From Ceratotherium simum simum (taxonomy: Eukaryota > Chordata > Mammalia > Perissodactyla > Rhinocerotidae): a DNA stretch of 64,000 nucleotides. Of the stretch, positions 23,486-35,403 are shown piece after piece. Location of the stretch: assembly GCF_000283155.1 (NCBI RefSeq), contig NW_004454210.1, positions 4,106,568 through 4,170,567 of the forward strand. The letters run 5' to 3'. The position numbers and the translations under genes are program-made. Every line of letters starts with the position of its first letter. The stretch's first letter is position 1. The notes under the pieces were generated by a model. That model searched no databases, was not told the DNA's origin, and saw only the letters and a program-made list of their open reading frames with translations.

Positions 23486-25339
23486 TGAAGTAAAACCTGA
23501 GGATGAAAGGCTTTCAGCAGCCTCACTACTCTCTATTTCTGTCCCCAACTCCCAAACACCAGACTACTGGTTCCATAACCTTCCATCTGTGCTTCTGCCA
23601 ACCCCCAGCCAGGCCTTCCACGCCCTCTTTGAGGGTGTATAAATGAAGGCACAGCCCACAATGTCAGGAAGCTGCCAAACCCTGGGATGAAAATGGTAGC
23701 TAGGCTCAGCAGATTCTTCAATTCCTGCCTTTCATGGTGCCCTCCTGAATTTGGGCTAGGTATGGCATTTCCACTGTGTCTTTGATTATTTTATTTATCT
23801 TAATGTTCAGCCTGTGACGCCACTCAGTTATATAGCTTTGTTATTCAAGGCCCCTACATCCTTCCTTAGCATCTTGAAATGCCTGAGTAAGGGTCTCTAG
23901 TGCCTTAGCAAACTGCATATTTGTCTACTCTTCTCTTGCCCCCTCAAAGCAACCAGTTTGTCACTACCTCCAGCCCACTATGGGCACCAGTCAGATTTGT
24001 TGGTTGGTTGGTTGGTTTTGCATACTTGCTACCTTCCACACTCGGCCTTCCTGATGGTAAGAATCATGAAATCTTAGTCTCCTGACAACTATGTGCCTTT
24101 TTAAATAGCTTTAAAAAGTGCTTCTTGGTTTATGGCACTGCATCATCTCTTGACAAGTAGGCAAGAGAAGCTGTGTTTTCTTAGTGGTTTGTTGTCAAGA
24201 TAGGCATTCCTCTCAAAGCTGTTGGCCTAGCATCTTCCTCACTTCCAGCCTTATAATAAAAAGTCCAAGGTCGATCATCGTATGTCTTTACTCTGGAAAG
24301 TTGATCTTCCTGCAGATTCAGTTCTCTAAAATGAACTTGGAATGAGGCATAGTGGTTGACTTTTGCTTCCAACTTGCAGATGTCACAGATGAGTTAGTGT
24401 CTGGTGTCTCAGTGATAGGAACTATTTAGAGGGACTAGCTTTTAAAAACAGCATGTCTCATCACAAGATTTCAGGGCTTACACCCCAAGTCAGACAGGAT
24501 TTAAATTTCTGAAGCCACAAAGCTGTAGCGGCCAAATCACCTGTTCTGATGGGGCTCGTGTTTGTTAGTTCAGCTTGCTCTACTCCTCATGCTCATATTC
24601 TTAGGGTCAGAGTGGGCCTTGTTCAAGCCCTTTGTCTTATTAGCTTGTATAAATAGATGGCTTTCCTCTCTTTTGATATTTTAAAAGAGAAAAAGCTCAC
24701 AACTTGCAGTACATCAGGAAGTGGTTTTGATTATCTAACCTTTGACTGATATATGAAGGATTTATTACTTTCTTGCCTTGTGGTTGATATTTTTAATAAC
24801 TAAGTCTTGAGAGGAGATGTATAAGAGAAAGAATCTGAAAAGTGGCTTAATTCCTATCTCCAACTCGAGCAACCTCCTTCCGTCTTCCCCCAGTCCCCAA
24901 TGCCACTTGAGTTATGTTTAAGAGGAGAGGGGGAGGGGTTCAGAAGAGAAGACCCTTTCTCTCATCTCCCCCCTTAATTTCGAAGTACTAACAATCCTCT
25001 TCTTTAAAAGCACTCTCAGTTTCCATTGTCCAAGCTAACTAATTCTGCATCCGTTTTTCTTCAGGGGTCCACCTCCTCAGTCCTTTAACCATGATTTCAT
25101 CACTTCTCCAAGCTCTTAACCTCACTCGTTTTTATCTAGACCCTAGAGACTTGAGAAAGAACTGAGTACAGTAATGGGAGTGTGATAAGAAAACGCCACT
25201 AAGTGAAGAGTACGAGCAGACAATTCATAAAAGAAGAAATAATTATAAATTACCAGTAAATATATTTTTTTAAAAGTTCGTTATCATGATGAATCCAAGA
25301 AGAGCCAATTATAAATCAATGAGATGCTGCACCTTCTGC

Positions 25340-25795
25340 TTTCAGATTGGAAAAGATGAAAAAAACCCATCACCTCAGGCTTGGTGAAGGTGTAAGGAAA
25401 CAGACATGCTCAGATCTGGCTAGTGGGAATATCAATTAGTACAAGTTTTGGGGAGGACAGTATAGCAGTTTATAACAAAGGCCATTAGTGGCATTGGTGG
25501 TATAGTGGTGAGAATAGCTGCCTGCTACAGACTTTTAAGATTTTACTTTCTCTTTGACTTAGCAATTTTTTTCTAAATAATTATTCTAAGAAAACATGTA
25601 TATGCTTAAATATTTATTGAATGATGAGAATTTATAGGAAAAGATTGGAAGAGTATTCATTAAAAACTCTTAATAGTGGGTATCTCTTGAAGTGAAATTA
25701 TGGGTAGTTTTTACTTTTATCCTTTGGCTTCTCTGTATTTCCTAAATTTTCTGCAATAAACATGTATTACTTTTGTAATAAGGGATCAAACCATA
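25340..25795 (+). repeat. Ancient LINE-1 (L1M class) 3' region
   Basis: It reads 'ggcttggtgaaggtgtaagg', 'agtgggaatatcaattagta', then 'tttgacttagcaattttttt', 'cctaaattttctgcaataaa' and 'catgtattacttttgtaata', the standard order of an L1M 3' end. It is interrupted by a 33-nt tRNA-like insert at 25491-25523. Confidence 0.65.
25491..25523 (+). pseudogene. tRNA-Gly 5'-half pseudogene inside LINE-1
   Basis: The 33 nt begin GCATTGGTGGTATAGTGGTG and end AGCTGCCT. By eye they match about 31 of the first 33 nt of mammalian tRNA-Gly(TCC) as remembered, then stop abruptly where the anticodon loop begins and return to LINE-1 sequence. No 3' half, B box or CCA follows, so it is not a tRNA gene. The length equals a stress-type tRNA 5' half. 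Confidence 0.6.
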
Positions 25796-26134
25796 GAAGT
25801 TTGTTCTTTTTTTGAGCAAGGAGCTGACTTAAATATTCCCCCACCTTCTCAGCCTGTTCTCCTGGCTGTGCATGTCTGGGCTGAGTTTGCATGTTGAACA
25901 GCATGTTGAGTCAGCTCTGGATTTTCCAAAACCTGCTACCTTGGGCCCAGTCATCTTATCGCCTGCCCATGTCGCCAAAGTGCCTCCAGTGTCCTTCCCT
26001 GCAGTTATTACCAGTTCAGATCTCCAGTTTCATTTCTAAGCAGTTCATCTTCTAAGCAACTGGTTCCTACTTCCTATTTTTCCCTTCACGTTGGATAATT
26101 GACTTTTAGAGGGGATAGAACCTTTCAGTTTATC

Positions 26135-26245
26135 TTCATATTTTCTTATCAGTAAGAAAACTTAGATCCAGAGAGAGACAGTGATTTGCCCAAAGTGCCA
26201 CACAAACTTAGTGCAGGACCCAGGTCTTCTGTCTCTTAGTATCTT
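26135..26245 (+). repeat. MIR SINE fragment
   Basis: 'ttatcagtaagaaaacttag', 'gacagtgatttgcccaaag', 'cagtgcaggacccagg'-like order is a MIR core. Confidence 0.6.
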
Positions 26246-26529
26246 TTCCTCCTCCCTATGCGACCATGCTGCCTCTTCCTCACATTTCACTTTATTCGAG
26301 GAATTTGAATAATGCTTATTCTGACCTCATTCCAAGGCAGTTGAGTAAAATCTGGAACTCCATTCATTTTCACTACTGCAGTCTCAGGCATCTGTGCCTT
26401 CTTGGTGACCCTCACCTAGTCCTCTTACTTAAAAGAGAAGTTAATCTCCTTTTATGTATCAAGCACTTTAATTTATACACACACAAATTAATTCTGATAA
26501 ATATGCCCATTTAATCCTGACAACTCTTT

Positions 26530-26718
26530 TTTTTTTTTTTTCCCTAAAGCCCCAGTAGATAGTTGTATGTCATAGTTGCACATCGTTCTAGTTGCTGTAT
26601 GTGGGACGCGGCCTCAGCATGGCCGGAGAAGCGGTGTGTCGGTGCTCACCCGGGATCCGAACCCGGTCCGCCAGCAGCGGAGCACGCGCTCTTAACCGCT
26701 AAGCCACGGGGCCAGCCC
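26530..26718 (-). mobile_element. ERE SINE, minus strand
   Basis: On the minus strand it starts near GGGGCTGGCCCCGTGGCTTA, with intact A and B boxes (plus-strand view 'ggatccgaacccgg'), and ends in an A tail seen as a T run. The perfect 14-bp duplication cctgacaactcttt lies at 26516-26529 and 26719-26732. Confidence 0.94.
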
Positions 26719-27388
26719 CCTGACAACTCTTTAAAGTAGTTTTTATCCTCTATTTACAGGTGAGAAAACTGATGCTTAGAAAAATTAGATAACTTTCACT
26801 TAAATTCGGGCTCTTTTTCTCTTTCATGTTGCTTATTTAGTGTTTGGGAGTTTGCAGACCCCAGCTAAAGTCCCTAAAATGTACAGCATCTCAATAAAAG
26901 ATTAAATAATAGCCTCCCCAAGTCCAGGTATTCTCCCCAGCACACACACAACACATATTTAGATTCTGAAACTAGTTCTGAAAATATCAGAGACAGCCCA
27001 GGAACTGGACCATTTTCTTCTATCCAGAATTGCCCACTATCTTTCCCATGTACTGGAATAGGATGGCGTCACGGACTTGTGACTCTCACACAAAGGAGAT
27101 GGAAAACTCTTGAAAAATGTTTCTTAGGAAGATTAAATCATTGCAAAATGAAATTTATGAATTATTTCTGGGTTTTACTGGCCTGTCACCTTGTATAATT
27201 GAGAATTAGAGCCTGAATCTTTGTACATTTTAGGTGTGAACTATCCCAGAAGGTGGATTTTACTTTTGCATCCAGAGAAGCCATTTCCCATGATTCATGT
27301 AAAATTTTTAAAAATCTTTATTTATTAGATATCGTTAAGTTGTGATATGCCGATGTGGAGCTTGATCGAGGTTTTGGATCTTAAATAA

Positions 27389-27454
27389 CACTTCTTGCAC
27401 AGTTTCCTATATTCACCACCCACTTCTTGCACCCTCTTTCCTATATTCACCACC
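27389..27454. repeat. Direct tandem duplication of about 32 bp
   Basis: Two adjacent copies (27389-27420 and 27421-27454) begin cacttcttgcac and end tttcctatattcaccacc, differing by a 2-base indel and one or two substitutions. This is a small local duplication with no coding content. Confidence 0.85.
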
Positions 27455-27774
27455 TGCTGCTCTCCCCTACCCCCCCCCGCCCCTGCATCATGATACATGG
27501 CCTCAGAGTGTTTTTATAAAACTGTAGGAGAGGGGACAGAATTCATAAAATGGAGAATATCAAGGCTAGCCCTTGATGTACATAGGAGGCCTCCAGGCTG
27601 TGATTTATAGACTTCAGTCTCCTGTAGCCTTTCTTCTGCCTCCCATTACATCCTGTTCTCAAGTTCTTCATTTACAGTGACCGAAAATGACCTATAATAG
27701 CTTTAGATGTGACTTCTTCTATTAGTGTATACATTTTAAAGCAATCAAAGCCTTAGTTAAACCAGAGGAATGAA

Positions 27775-27945
27775 TCTCTAGTGCATCGAAGATCCGGGTT
27801 CTAGTCCTAGCTAGCTCTGTGACTTACTTGCTGTAAGCTCTTAGACAAGTTGCTTTACATTTCTGGAGGTGGTTTCTTCATCTGTAAATGAGAAGGCTAG
27901 TTGAATAAGAGCCGAAGTTCCTTCCAGTGCCGACGTGTCTTTGAT
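27775..27945 (+). repeat. MIR SINE fragment
   Basis: 'tccgggttctagtcctagct', 'ctctgtgacttacttgctg', 'ggtttcttcatctgtaaatg' is a well-preserved MIR 5' part. Confidence 0.7.
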
Positions 27946-28864
27946 AACTTGACCGTTGTGCATGGGACTGTGTCTGTGTGAAGACCCTTTCTCGTATGTT
28001 GATGGAGATAGGCAGATCCTGTAGGCAGCATGTGGAGGGAATTTGAAGTCAAGTCCAGGCTCTACCATGTTCCTTTGGGCAAGTCACACATTCTCAGGCT
28101 CTGATCTCCATTCTTCTCAGCTCAACCCATGGTTTTTGTGAATAATGAATGAAAATGTTTGACATTAAACTCTACAGATGTAAGTGATGACTGTTGTTAT
28201 AATGGTACCTGGGCACCAGCACTGAGTAACCGAGAGCCTTCTGTCACTTTGAGAGTCCTGGAAGTGAAAGAATCTGTTTTTGCACGTGCTATCCACCTTA
28301 CTTGTGCTGTGGCCCTGTACTCTCACTCCTAGGTTTCTGCCTGGTGTTACTCTATCCCCTGCTCCTCCCTCCCACTGTCCCAGTATTTGAGTATTCCGAA
28401 GGAGCAGTGACCGTACAGAGTACCTGTGTGAATAGCCCATTACTTTGAGGTTTGATGAGAAAATAAGCCTCCCTAAATTTGGCAACTTACCCCATCCTCA
28501 CCCCATTCCATCTCACTGCACAACACATGTACACACTCATGCCCACACATACTTTTTTACCCTCTCACATGCTTTTTGCTAATGGCTAATAAAATAATTA
28601 GATTCTTGTTGAAGTACCCGACGTTTTCCAGTTGATCCTCTATTCTCCCTGCCTCCCCGTGAAGCCAAAAGGCAGAGATATGACATAGAGTATGAGAGGG
28701 AACCGAGAACTGGGGGTACAGAGATTAATAAGACACCTTCCCTGCCTTCAGTCATGTTGTAAGCGCTGCCAGAGAAGTGAGTGCAGAGTGCTCCAGAAGG
28801 TCCCTGATGTGGCAGGGAGGGTGAGGAAAGGCTTAGAGGAGATGATACTTGAGTGACCAATACA

Positions 28865-28985
28865 AAAAGGTGGGGGGAGGTATCTCCGTTTTACAGTTGA
28901 ACAGGTAATGTCAGAAGTTTAAGGAACTACCCCAGGGTCACAACCAGTCACTGGAGAAGCTAGAATTCAGATTCTGAGAAGAATG
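28865..28985 (+). repeat. MIR SINE fragment
   Basis: 'tctccgttttacagttgaac', 'ctaccccagggtcacaacca', 'agctagaattcagattc' is a MIR core. Confidence 0.6.
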
Positions 28986-30309
28986 CTAGCTTAAGGATTT
29001 GCACCAAGATAAACTGCTGTATGAAAGACAAGCAAGTAATTTTGGGTCTTTTTATCTGTTGCTTTGCAAGATTGCAAATATATGAGTGCTAAAAGTGAAA
29101 GAAGCAAATAATTACTTTTTTTTTTTTAAGTGGAAGAAGCTTTTTGGGGGGAATAAAAGAAAAACTAGTGTTCAGAATAATGAAAAAATTAAACTTTTTG
29201 GGAAAACCATCTTATTTTTGCCAGTATGCTGAAAATTGTCAAAGATGTTTTTAACCTCTTATAATAAAATGTCCAGTGCAAGATTCATGCTGATGTGATT
29301 ATACTTGTATACTTGGTTAGTACCCTGGATTTTTTTCCCCTGCTGTTGAGAAGCTTCTTTTTTCTTCCTTCTTTTCTTCAATATAAATCAGATGTAAATG
29401 AGAAATGTAGCATATTGTCATTTAATTCAAAGATATCTACATGCCATATACTCCAAAGATGGTAAATTGGTTTCACATGTAAAAATGTCTTTTTCTGTAG
29501 TGTGTTAATTGTACCAAAGCAATTTATCTTGCCAAGACACTAAAATCCATTGTTTTGTTTCGCCTGTATGGTTATAGATCACCTAAATTACAGATCACCT
29601 AAAATTTGGTTGCTATCCCTCAATGAATGTCAATTTTGTCTTTGCTTATCTTAATTCCTGATGGCCTAGAAAAATATAGATTCATTGAAATGTTATATAC
29701 ACATACTTGAACTTTGTCACTTCTTTTTCTCAAACATTTTAATTTTAGTTTTATCTTAATGGCATTTTATTTCTGTGATAGAGAAAACATTGTTGACAGG
29801 CCTTTAACTGGGCGAGCTATAGAATTTATGTGGCCTCAGTCTCCTTGTAAGTAAAAGGAGGTATGAGCTCTTAATTCTTTCTTTCTATAAGATTCTATGA
29901 TTCATTATTATATTTCAAGTTAATGCTCGACATTTAATAGGTTAAAGGCAAATAAAGAGTTGTTTATCAGGGCTAAAGGAGTTGTTTTGGAAGGAATCTT
30001 AATTTGTACACGTTATCACACATTAAGTTATCAGATGTGACAAATCTAGTGGCTTCTGATGTTCTTTTGTTTCTTAGCCAAAAGACATCAAATGTAATCC
30101 ATCTGCAGGCTTAAGTGAATTTTGTGAGATTTGACTGTAGAATAATAAGGGTACCAGCAGTCACAGGCTCTCAGTTGGCAGACAGTAAATGATTCTTTAA
30201 GTTGACCTAGGCATGGTTTAATTGATTCTCTTGATGAGTTATAAACCATTTCTAAATGAAAGTCCGAAATAAAGATTCAAAACTAAGCCCAGGAAGTCTA
30301 TGAATACAC

Positions 30310-30795
30310 ATAGACTTACATGCATGTGCTTATGGTGGGCTTTATTTTTAATAGCTAAAAACTGGAAACAACCATATGTCCATCAGTTCATGAATGAATC
30401 AACAAAATGTGGTATAGTCATGCAGTGGAACACTCAGAAATAAAACAGAACAAACTAGTGGTATATGCCACAACATGGAGGAATCTCAAAAAGCATTATG
30501 CTAAATGAAAAACATCAGAGAGAAAAGGCTACATACTGTATGGTTTTGTTTATAGGAAATTTCAGAAAAAGCAAAGCTATGTGGACAGAAAGCAGATCAG
30601 TTGTTGCTAGGGTCTGGAGGTGAGAAGAAGGCATTGACCAGAAAGGGGCCCTAGGGTAGTGTTTGGGGTGATGAGAATGTTCTACATCATTATTTCAATG
30701 GTGCTTATGTGAATGTGTTTGTCAAAACTCATCAAATTGTACACTTAAAATTGTTGACTCTTATTTAGTGTAAATTATACCTCACATTTAAAAAC
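30310..30795 (+). repeat. LINE-1 3' end, plus strand
   Basis: Clear L1 wording: 'aaaaactggaaacaaccata', 'tgtccatcagttcatgaatg', 'cacaacatggaggaatctca', 'attgtacacttaaaattgtt', then 'taaattatacctcac' and an A-rich tail. Confidence 0.75.
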
Positions 30796-31037
30796 AAACA
30801 AATAAACCTAGGGCAGCATCTTGAATGCCTTACAAAGTGACTACTTCAATTGGGGAAATGATCATTTTTAAACTTCGAACTTTGAAAGTCTGTTTTTAAT
30901 AACATACTGACAATATTCATTACTCTTTACAAAATTTTGACCTCTAAAATGTGTTTGCATAGAGAACGATAAATGGTCAGCTTGTTTTAACATCTCACTG
31001 CATTTTTGCTTTCTCTTTACCTCTCTGCCCAACCTAG

Positions 31038-31139
31038 AAAAACTAATTGAGGGACTCAAATCTCCTGACACTTCTCTTCTGCTCCCTGACCTCTTGCCTA
31101 TGACAGATCCTTTTGGTAGCACTTCCGATGCTGTAATTG
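31038..31139 (+). CDS. AAK1: AAK1 symmetric coding exon (LLPDLL / DPF motifs)
   Basis: The acceptor is cccaacctag and the donor gtaaag. Its 102 nt in phase 1-1 encode [20 protein letters not shown] then [20 protein letters not shown] is close to the L-hydrophobic-x-hydrophobic-acidic clathrin-box pattern, and DPF is an AP-2 appendage ligand. The assignment to binding is inferred from motif type. The donor gtaaag is weaker than its neighbours and the exon is frame-neutral. Confidence 0.96.
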
Positions 31140-32200
31140 GTAAAGTCATCATCTCTTTCTTCAGTCATGCATGATATGTGTGTCTTTTTCAAGAACCGTA
31201 ACTAACTGGTTAGCAGATCCCTAGTGAATAGCCCTGGTGAAGAGTGGAAATGCCACAAAGCCTCCTGGTTTTGGAACGATGCCTTGTGCCAACCCAGAAG
31301 CCAAGGCTGTTTAATCTCACTTATCACCCCAAATGAAGTGTTTTCTCTCCCTTCTAGGAGCACAACGCTGTTACTTTTGCTTTTCTTGATACCCTGAGAT
31401 TTCTGAGGTGAATTTCTTAGGAATGAGGAGGAATGTGGGAAAAGTCACATTTTGTTACAAAAGCTTCATGAAAACAGTTGTTTTCGAGCTAGACTTTACC
31501 TTTAGCAGATTCTTCTTTAGAAGGCCTCTGTATGTGCCAAGAATCAGTAACAGAAAACACTTGCCCAGTGGTGAGGCCCATGAGTAGACTCCAGGGCAGG
31601 GGCTTGGTCTGCCCGCTCTGACATTTTCCTGTGCTCCAACTGCAAGGCAGGCAAGACCTGCAAAATGTCCAGGGCCCCTGTACTCCAGGGGCACAAAGTC
31701 CTAGAACTCAGAAAGACCATGATCCTACAGAGAGATGGGCCTCCAACTGGGGGATGTCACACAGTGTGGTATACCTCCCAGCTACATCATGGGGTGGGAT
31801 TTGAGATGCATTAGTGGCCTTTGCAAGGCACAGAGGATGTTTGCCCCCAAGTCTATCCCTTAAGAAAAGCAAAATTACCAGAAGATATTAAGGTGCCTTT
31901 CAGCCTATGCCTTCTGACATGGAAGAAATCTGCTGGGTGGCTTGCATTCTTCATTTATCGATAAAAACTGAGAATCACCGGGACTAGCCACAGTGGTTAA
32001 CCTTACGCATGCATGCTCAATCAGTGAAGTCCAGACACTCAGAGCAGCAGAAATAAAGTAACTCGTTGTGCTATCCATCTTGCCTGAGACTGGCATTTTA
32101 GAGTCCTGTAGAAGAAAGTCTTCACAGAATTGTCTCAAGAACCTTCTGACTCTCTTTCCCTTACCCTTTATTCTCCTTTCTTAATGCTCTGTTACAAAAG
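31140..32200 (+). other. AAK1: AAK1 intron
   Basis: A 1.06-kb intron with no interspersed repeat that I could recognise. It ends in an unusually weak acceptor: the last 15 bases before the exon (tctgttacaaaag) are purine-rich. The ORFs at 31455-31694 and 31905-32138 on the minus strand have no recognised product. Confidence 0.75.
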
Positions 32201-32302
32201 AAAAAGCTGATGTTGCTGTTGAGAGTCTCATACCAGGACTGGAGCCCCCGGTGCCCCAGCGCCTCCCATCTCAGACGGAATCTGTGACCTCGAACCGCAC
32301 AG
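32201..32302 (+). CDS. AAK1: AAK1 symmetric coding exon (ESLIPGL repeat unit)
   Basis: The acceptor is gttacaaaag and the donor gtcagt. Its 102 nt in phase 1-1 encode [20 protein letters not shown] then [14 protein letters not shown]. It resembles the exon at 14810 ([16 protein letters not shown]), which suggests exon duplication. The weak acceptor makes it a candidate for skipping. A second donor 42 nt downstream (GT at 32345) is also in frame and in phase and would add 14 residues. Confidence 0.95.
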
Positions 32303-33677
32303 GTCAGTCAGGTGTCTCTGCAGCTGCAGGGACTGGTCAGCGTGGTGAGCCCCCAGAGCCGGTCTTCCCACCTGCGACAGATGATTCTGGGCTTATTTTG
32401 CAGCTTGGTTAGTTCCTCCTAGAATGGGTGCTCCATGTTGTTCCAGCCCCAGCTTCTAGGTGTTGCTGAAGAGCAGAGTACTTTTTGGCACCATGTCCTT
32501 TATAGAGTGGTCCCTGGCTTTCTCTGGTTATAGTATTTATTTAAGATTCTTTTCACTGGTGGCAAGTTCCCTCCACCTCCTTAATTAAAGAACTCTACTG
32601 AGCTGTAAGGAAGCCTTTACCTCCTCCCCATTTCTGAGCAGCCTTTTCTATCGGACAGTGTCAGTGATATCCATGGAGCTCATGTTCTGTATGTTGACGT
32701 TACATTTCCAGCATAGTGCTTTAATCATATATAGGTGATTTGCTGTTAAAGTGTAGGCACAGTTGAAATCTTCCCTGGATCCTGCTATTTGCTTTCACCC
32801 TAATTTCAAAGTTCACTCTTAGTAGAATTCCTTAACTGCCCATAAATACAGATTTGATAACCTTTGTTGTTATTGAAACCAGAATTACCTCGATAAAAGT
32901 GTCTGATTTCCTAACTTGGAACAGAAACAATTAGAAGTCTAGGAAGTATGAAAATAAACTCATTTGGGTGAAAAAAAATTAACACAGACGACAATATACT
33001 TCCTTTTCCTTGTGCTTATTTGACTGTTTTCTCTTAGAAAACTTTCCCAGAAAACAATTTGTGTGTTAAAATGCTTGAACTCTGAATTTTGTCTTCCTTC
33101 TGTTCTTTAACTGAAAGCCAAATCATATGTTCAGAGGAGCAATTCAAATTTAAAGTGACTAATAAGAGACAAGATCATTCTGTTTCGCATAGGAATCTGG
33201 TTAAGTTCTAGAGAGTACTGTTTAATTGTGTCATATTCTGCATTAATAAACTAGAGACAACTCTCTCCGAGTCAGCTTGGATACCTCATCCTATAGTAAC
33301 TTTTTCCATGAATATTTAGGGAAAGTTTAAATGAAACTCTTTAGTTGCCAAGTCCTTTTTCCCAAATGGCATTTGCTGAGAACTGAGTTGCTAAAATTTT
33401 GTTGGGATCCATATCACATACTTGCTTAACCAGCAACCTCTGAGCAAAAAATTCTTCCATATTTATATATTAATGTTAAGAGGAATCTAGGAATACATGT
33501 TTCTATGGATAAAAATCCAGAGGGCTTAATATGTTTCTTTTGGTTTTCTTTCTTACACCTTGGCTCGTATGTATAACATGTAAATGCAATGACTTAACGG
33601 CTAAGATCTAATCTCATGATATTATGTGTGCCATTTAATGCCATCACTGACCTGGAATGCTGTTAATCTGGACTCAG
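32303..33677 (+). other. AAK1: AAK1 intron
   Basis: A 1.4-kb intron. Its first 42 nt could be exonic if the downstream donor is used. The rest is AT-rich unique sequence without recognised repeats. Confidence 0.75.
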
Positions 33678-33788
33678 ATTCTCTCACTGGGGAAGATTCC
33701 TTGATTGATTGCTCTCTGCTTTCTAACCCTACTACTGACCTTCTGGAAGAGTTTGCCCCCATAGCCATCTCTGCTCCAGCCCATAAAG
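33678..33788 (+). CDS. AAK1: AAK1 symmetric coding exon (acidic, LLEEF)
   Basis: The acceptor is ggactcag and the donor gtaaat. Its 111 nt in phase 1-1 encode [20 protein letters not shown] then [17 protein letters not shown]. It is acidic and Leu-rich, with DLLEEF resembling the short leucine/acidic ligands used in endocytic adaptors; function is inferred. The acceptor lacks a long pyrimidine tract. The frame stays open past the donor to 33892, but the donor and conservation fix the end here. Confidence 0.95.
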
Positions 33789-35403
33789 GTAAATGCTTTC
33801 CTCGTCGCAGGCCCCACATCATCCTTAGAGGAGAACTGAACGATTCTCGAGAATTTTCTTTACCAAAAGTCTTTGCTAATGAAGTTTTTTAACCCCCTCC
33901 TTTATGTGGAAAACTTGAGTTTGTACTCTTAGCCACCGTGTTATAATCCCTCTCAGTAAGAATATTTAATAAGGCTTAGACCACAGATTGGTGGAGGTAT
34001 TGCTTTCTGACAGTCAGCTGGAGGGCAGATAGTTCACGTTGTCTATTAAAGGCAGAGCTGCATACTTTTGCAGTCAGCCCAAGTAGATTGTGGGGTTGAC
34101 TATCCACTGACTGACTATAATTATTAATATGATACTTGTTGGCCTTAGAACTTAAAATTGTTTCGTTAAATCTGATTTAAAGTTTTTGGATAGTGATTAC
34201 TACAATAAAGAAACAGGCATCATTCCTCGAAAGTCAGTTCTCAAGGATTGAACTCATAAAAGTTTGAATTTTAGTTAACCTTTGAGTCATGATTGATTAC
34301 TGGATTTCTCTTTTGAACCTGCCATTTTCATGTCTTCGTCTTGGGTTAATACTGATTTGAAATTCTGCTGGACAGAGCTTAGATTGAGTTCTGTTTAGTG
34401 AGTGGTTTGCAAAAGTGATGGGCACAGTGCCTAGCGTACTGTACACAGGCCTTCATTAAACTTCCTTCTGTGCTTGAGTAGTGAAAGAGGCTTTCTGGAA
34501 GGAGCAGTACATAGAAAAGGAACAGCTTAATTCCTTTCTGAAGGACATTCAAGGAGGAGGCCTCCCTGAGATGACTAAACAATAGTTAGCCTGCGGTTTG
34601 TAGTGATAATAGCCGAGGTTTTGTGTTTACCTTTGAAAGCATTAAAATGATTATGTTTTTATAGAGCATGTAGAGAGAAGTTACCTATTTAACCAATTAT
34701 ATCTGGCAGGAGTGTGTCAGCAGTAATGTGTAATTACAGAGAAGCATCACTTGCAAAATAGTTGCTCAGCTAGCACTTGCTGGTGGGATAGCCTTAATTA
34801 GAATGGAAAAGAATATTCTCACAGACTTCTGCTTGAAATCTCAGTGCGTGTGATCTTGTGCCCCAAAATTTCCTGAGGCCTCAGAGTTGTTTGAAAGTCT
34901 CTTTTTTCCCCAATCACAGTGCAGTGAGTCCTCTCAGAAGTATTTTGTTTGCCTCGTATATAGCACTTGCTTCTTAAAGAGCAACTAACTACCTACCCCT
35001 GCCCCTGGTTTTGAGTTTTTCAGGTATTATTAGTCAGGCCTCTGTTTGCTCAATAAAGAAGATAAATGACTAATTTTTGTGCCTTTGTGAATTACTGATG
35101 TTGAAGAGATGCCTCATAATAACTACAATTAATGGTCTTATAATGGTAGAGAGAATCCATCCTATACCCCTTCTCCCTAATCATTTATGAAAGTCTTAAC
35201 ATGGCCAGCTCTAAAGCATTTTTTTCTATTTCCCTAAGTTTTCTAGTTTTGCTACTTTTATTTCAACTCAGGAAAATAAGCATTTTCACCTTTAAATACA
35301 ACAGTGATTGTACAGTTGGGAACTTTGTGCCCCTTACATGTTCTCTCCTTTGCTAATCTCTACCTCTGTTGTTTCTGCTTGTGTACTTGCATTCTGTATT
35401 AAG
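33789..35403 (+). other. AAK1: AAK1 intron
   Basis: A 1.6-kb intron of AT-rich unique sequence. No repeat or RNA gene was recognised. It ends in a poor polypyrimidine tract before ttaag. Confidence 0.75.

Larger units (their letters stand above)
21040..31037 (+). other. AAK1: AAK1 intron, 10 kb
   Basis: The largest internal intron in the window. Recognised content is MIR copies (about 21525-21660, 26135-26245, 27775-27945, 28865-28985), an L2 3' segment (about 22990-23485), an old LINE-1 (about 25340-25795) holding a tRNA-Gly half, an ERE (26530-26718), a 32-bp tandem duplication (27389-27454), a C run near 27471, a (TTGG)n run (about 24000-24017) and a LINE-1 3' end (about 30310-30795). I saw no exon; ORFs here are short and lack homology I recognise. 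Confidence 0.75.

Noticed and set aside
27471..27484. C run and other G/C homopolymers (also 14146-14154 and 63734-63745) as possible quadruplexes
   Set aside because: They are single homopolymer runs, without the four separate tracts needed for a quadruplex.
33626..33892. An 88-codon ORF around the exon at 33678
   Set aside because: It only extends the true AAK1 exon into intron on both sides. Acceptor and donor sites define 33678-33788.
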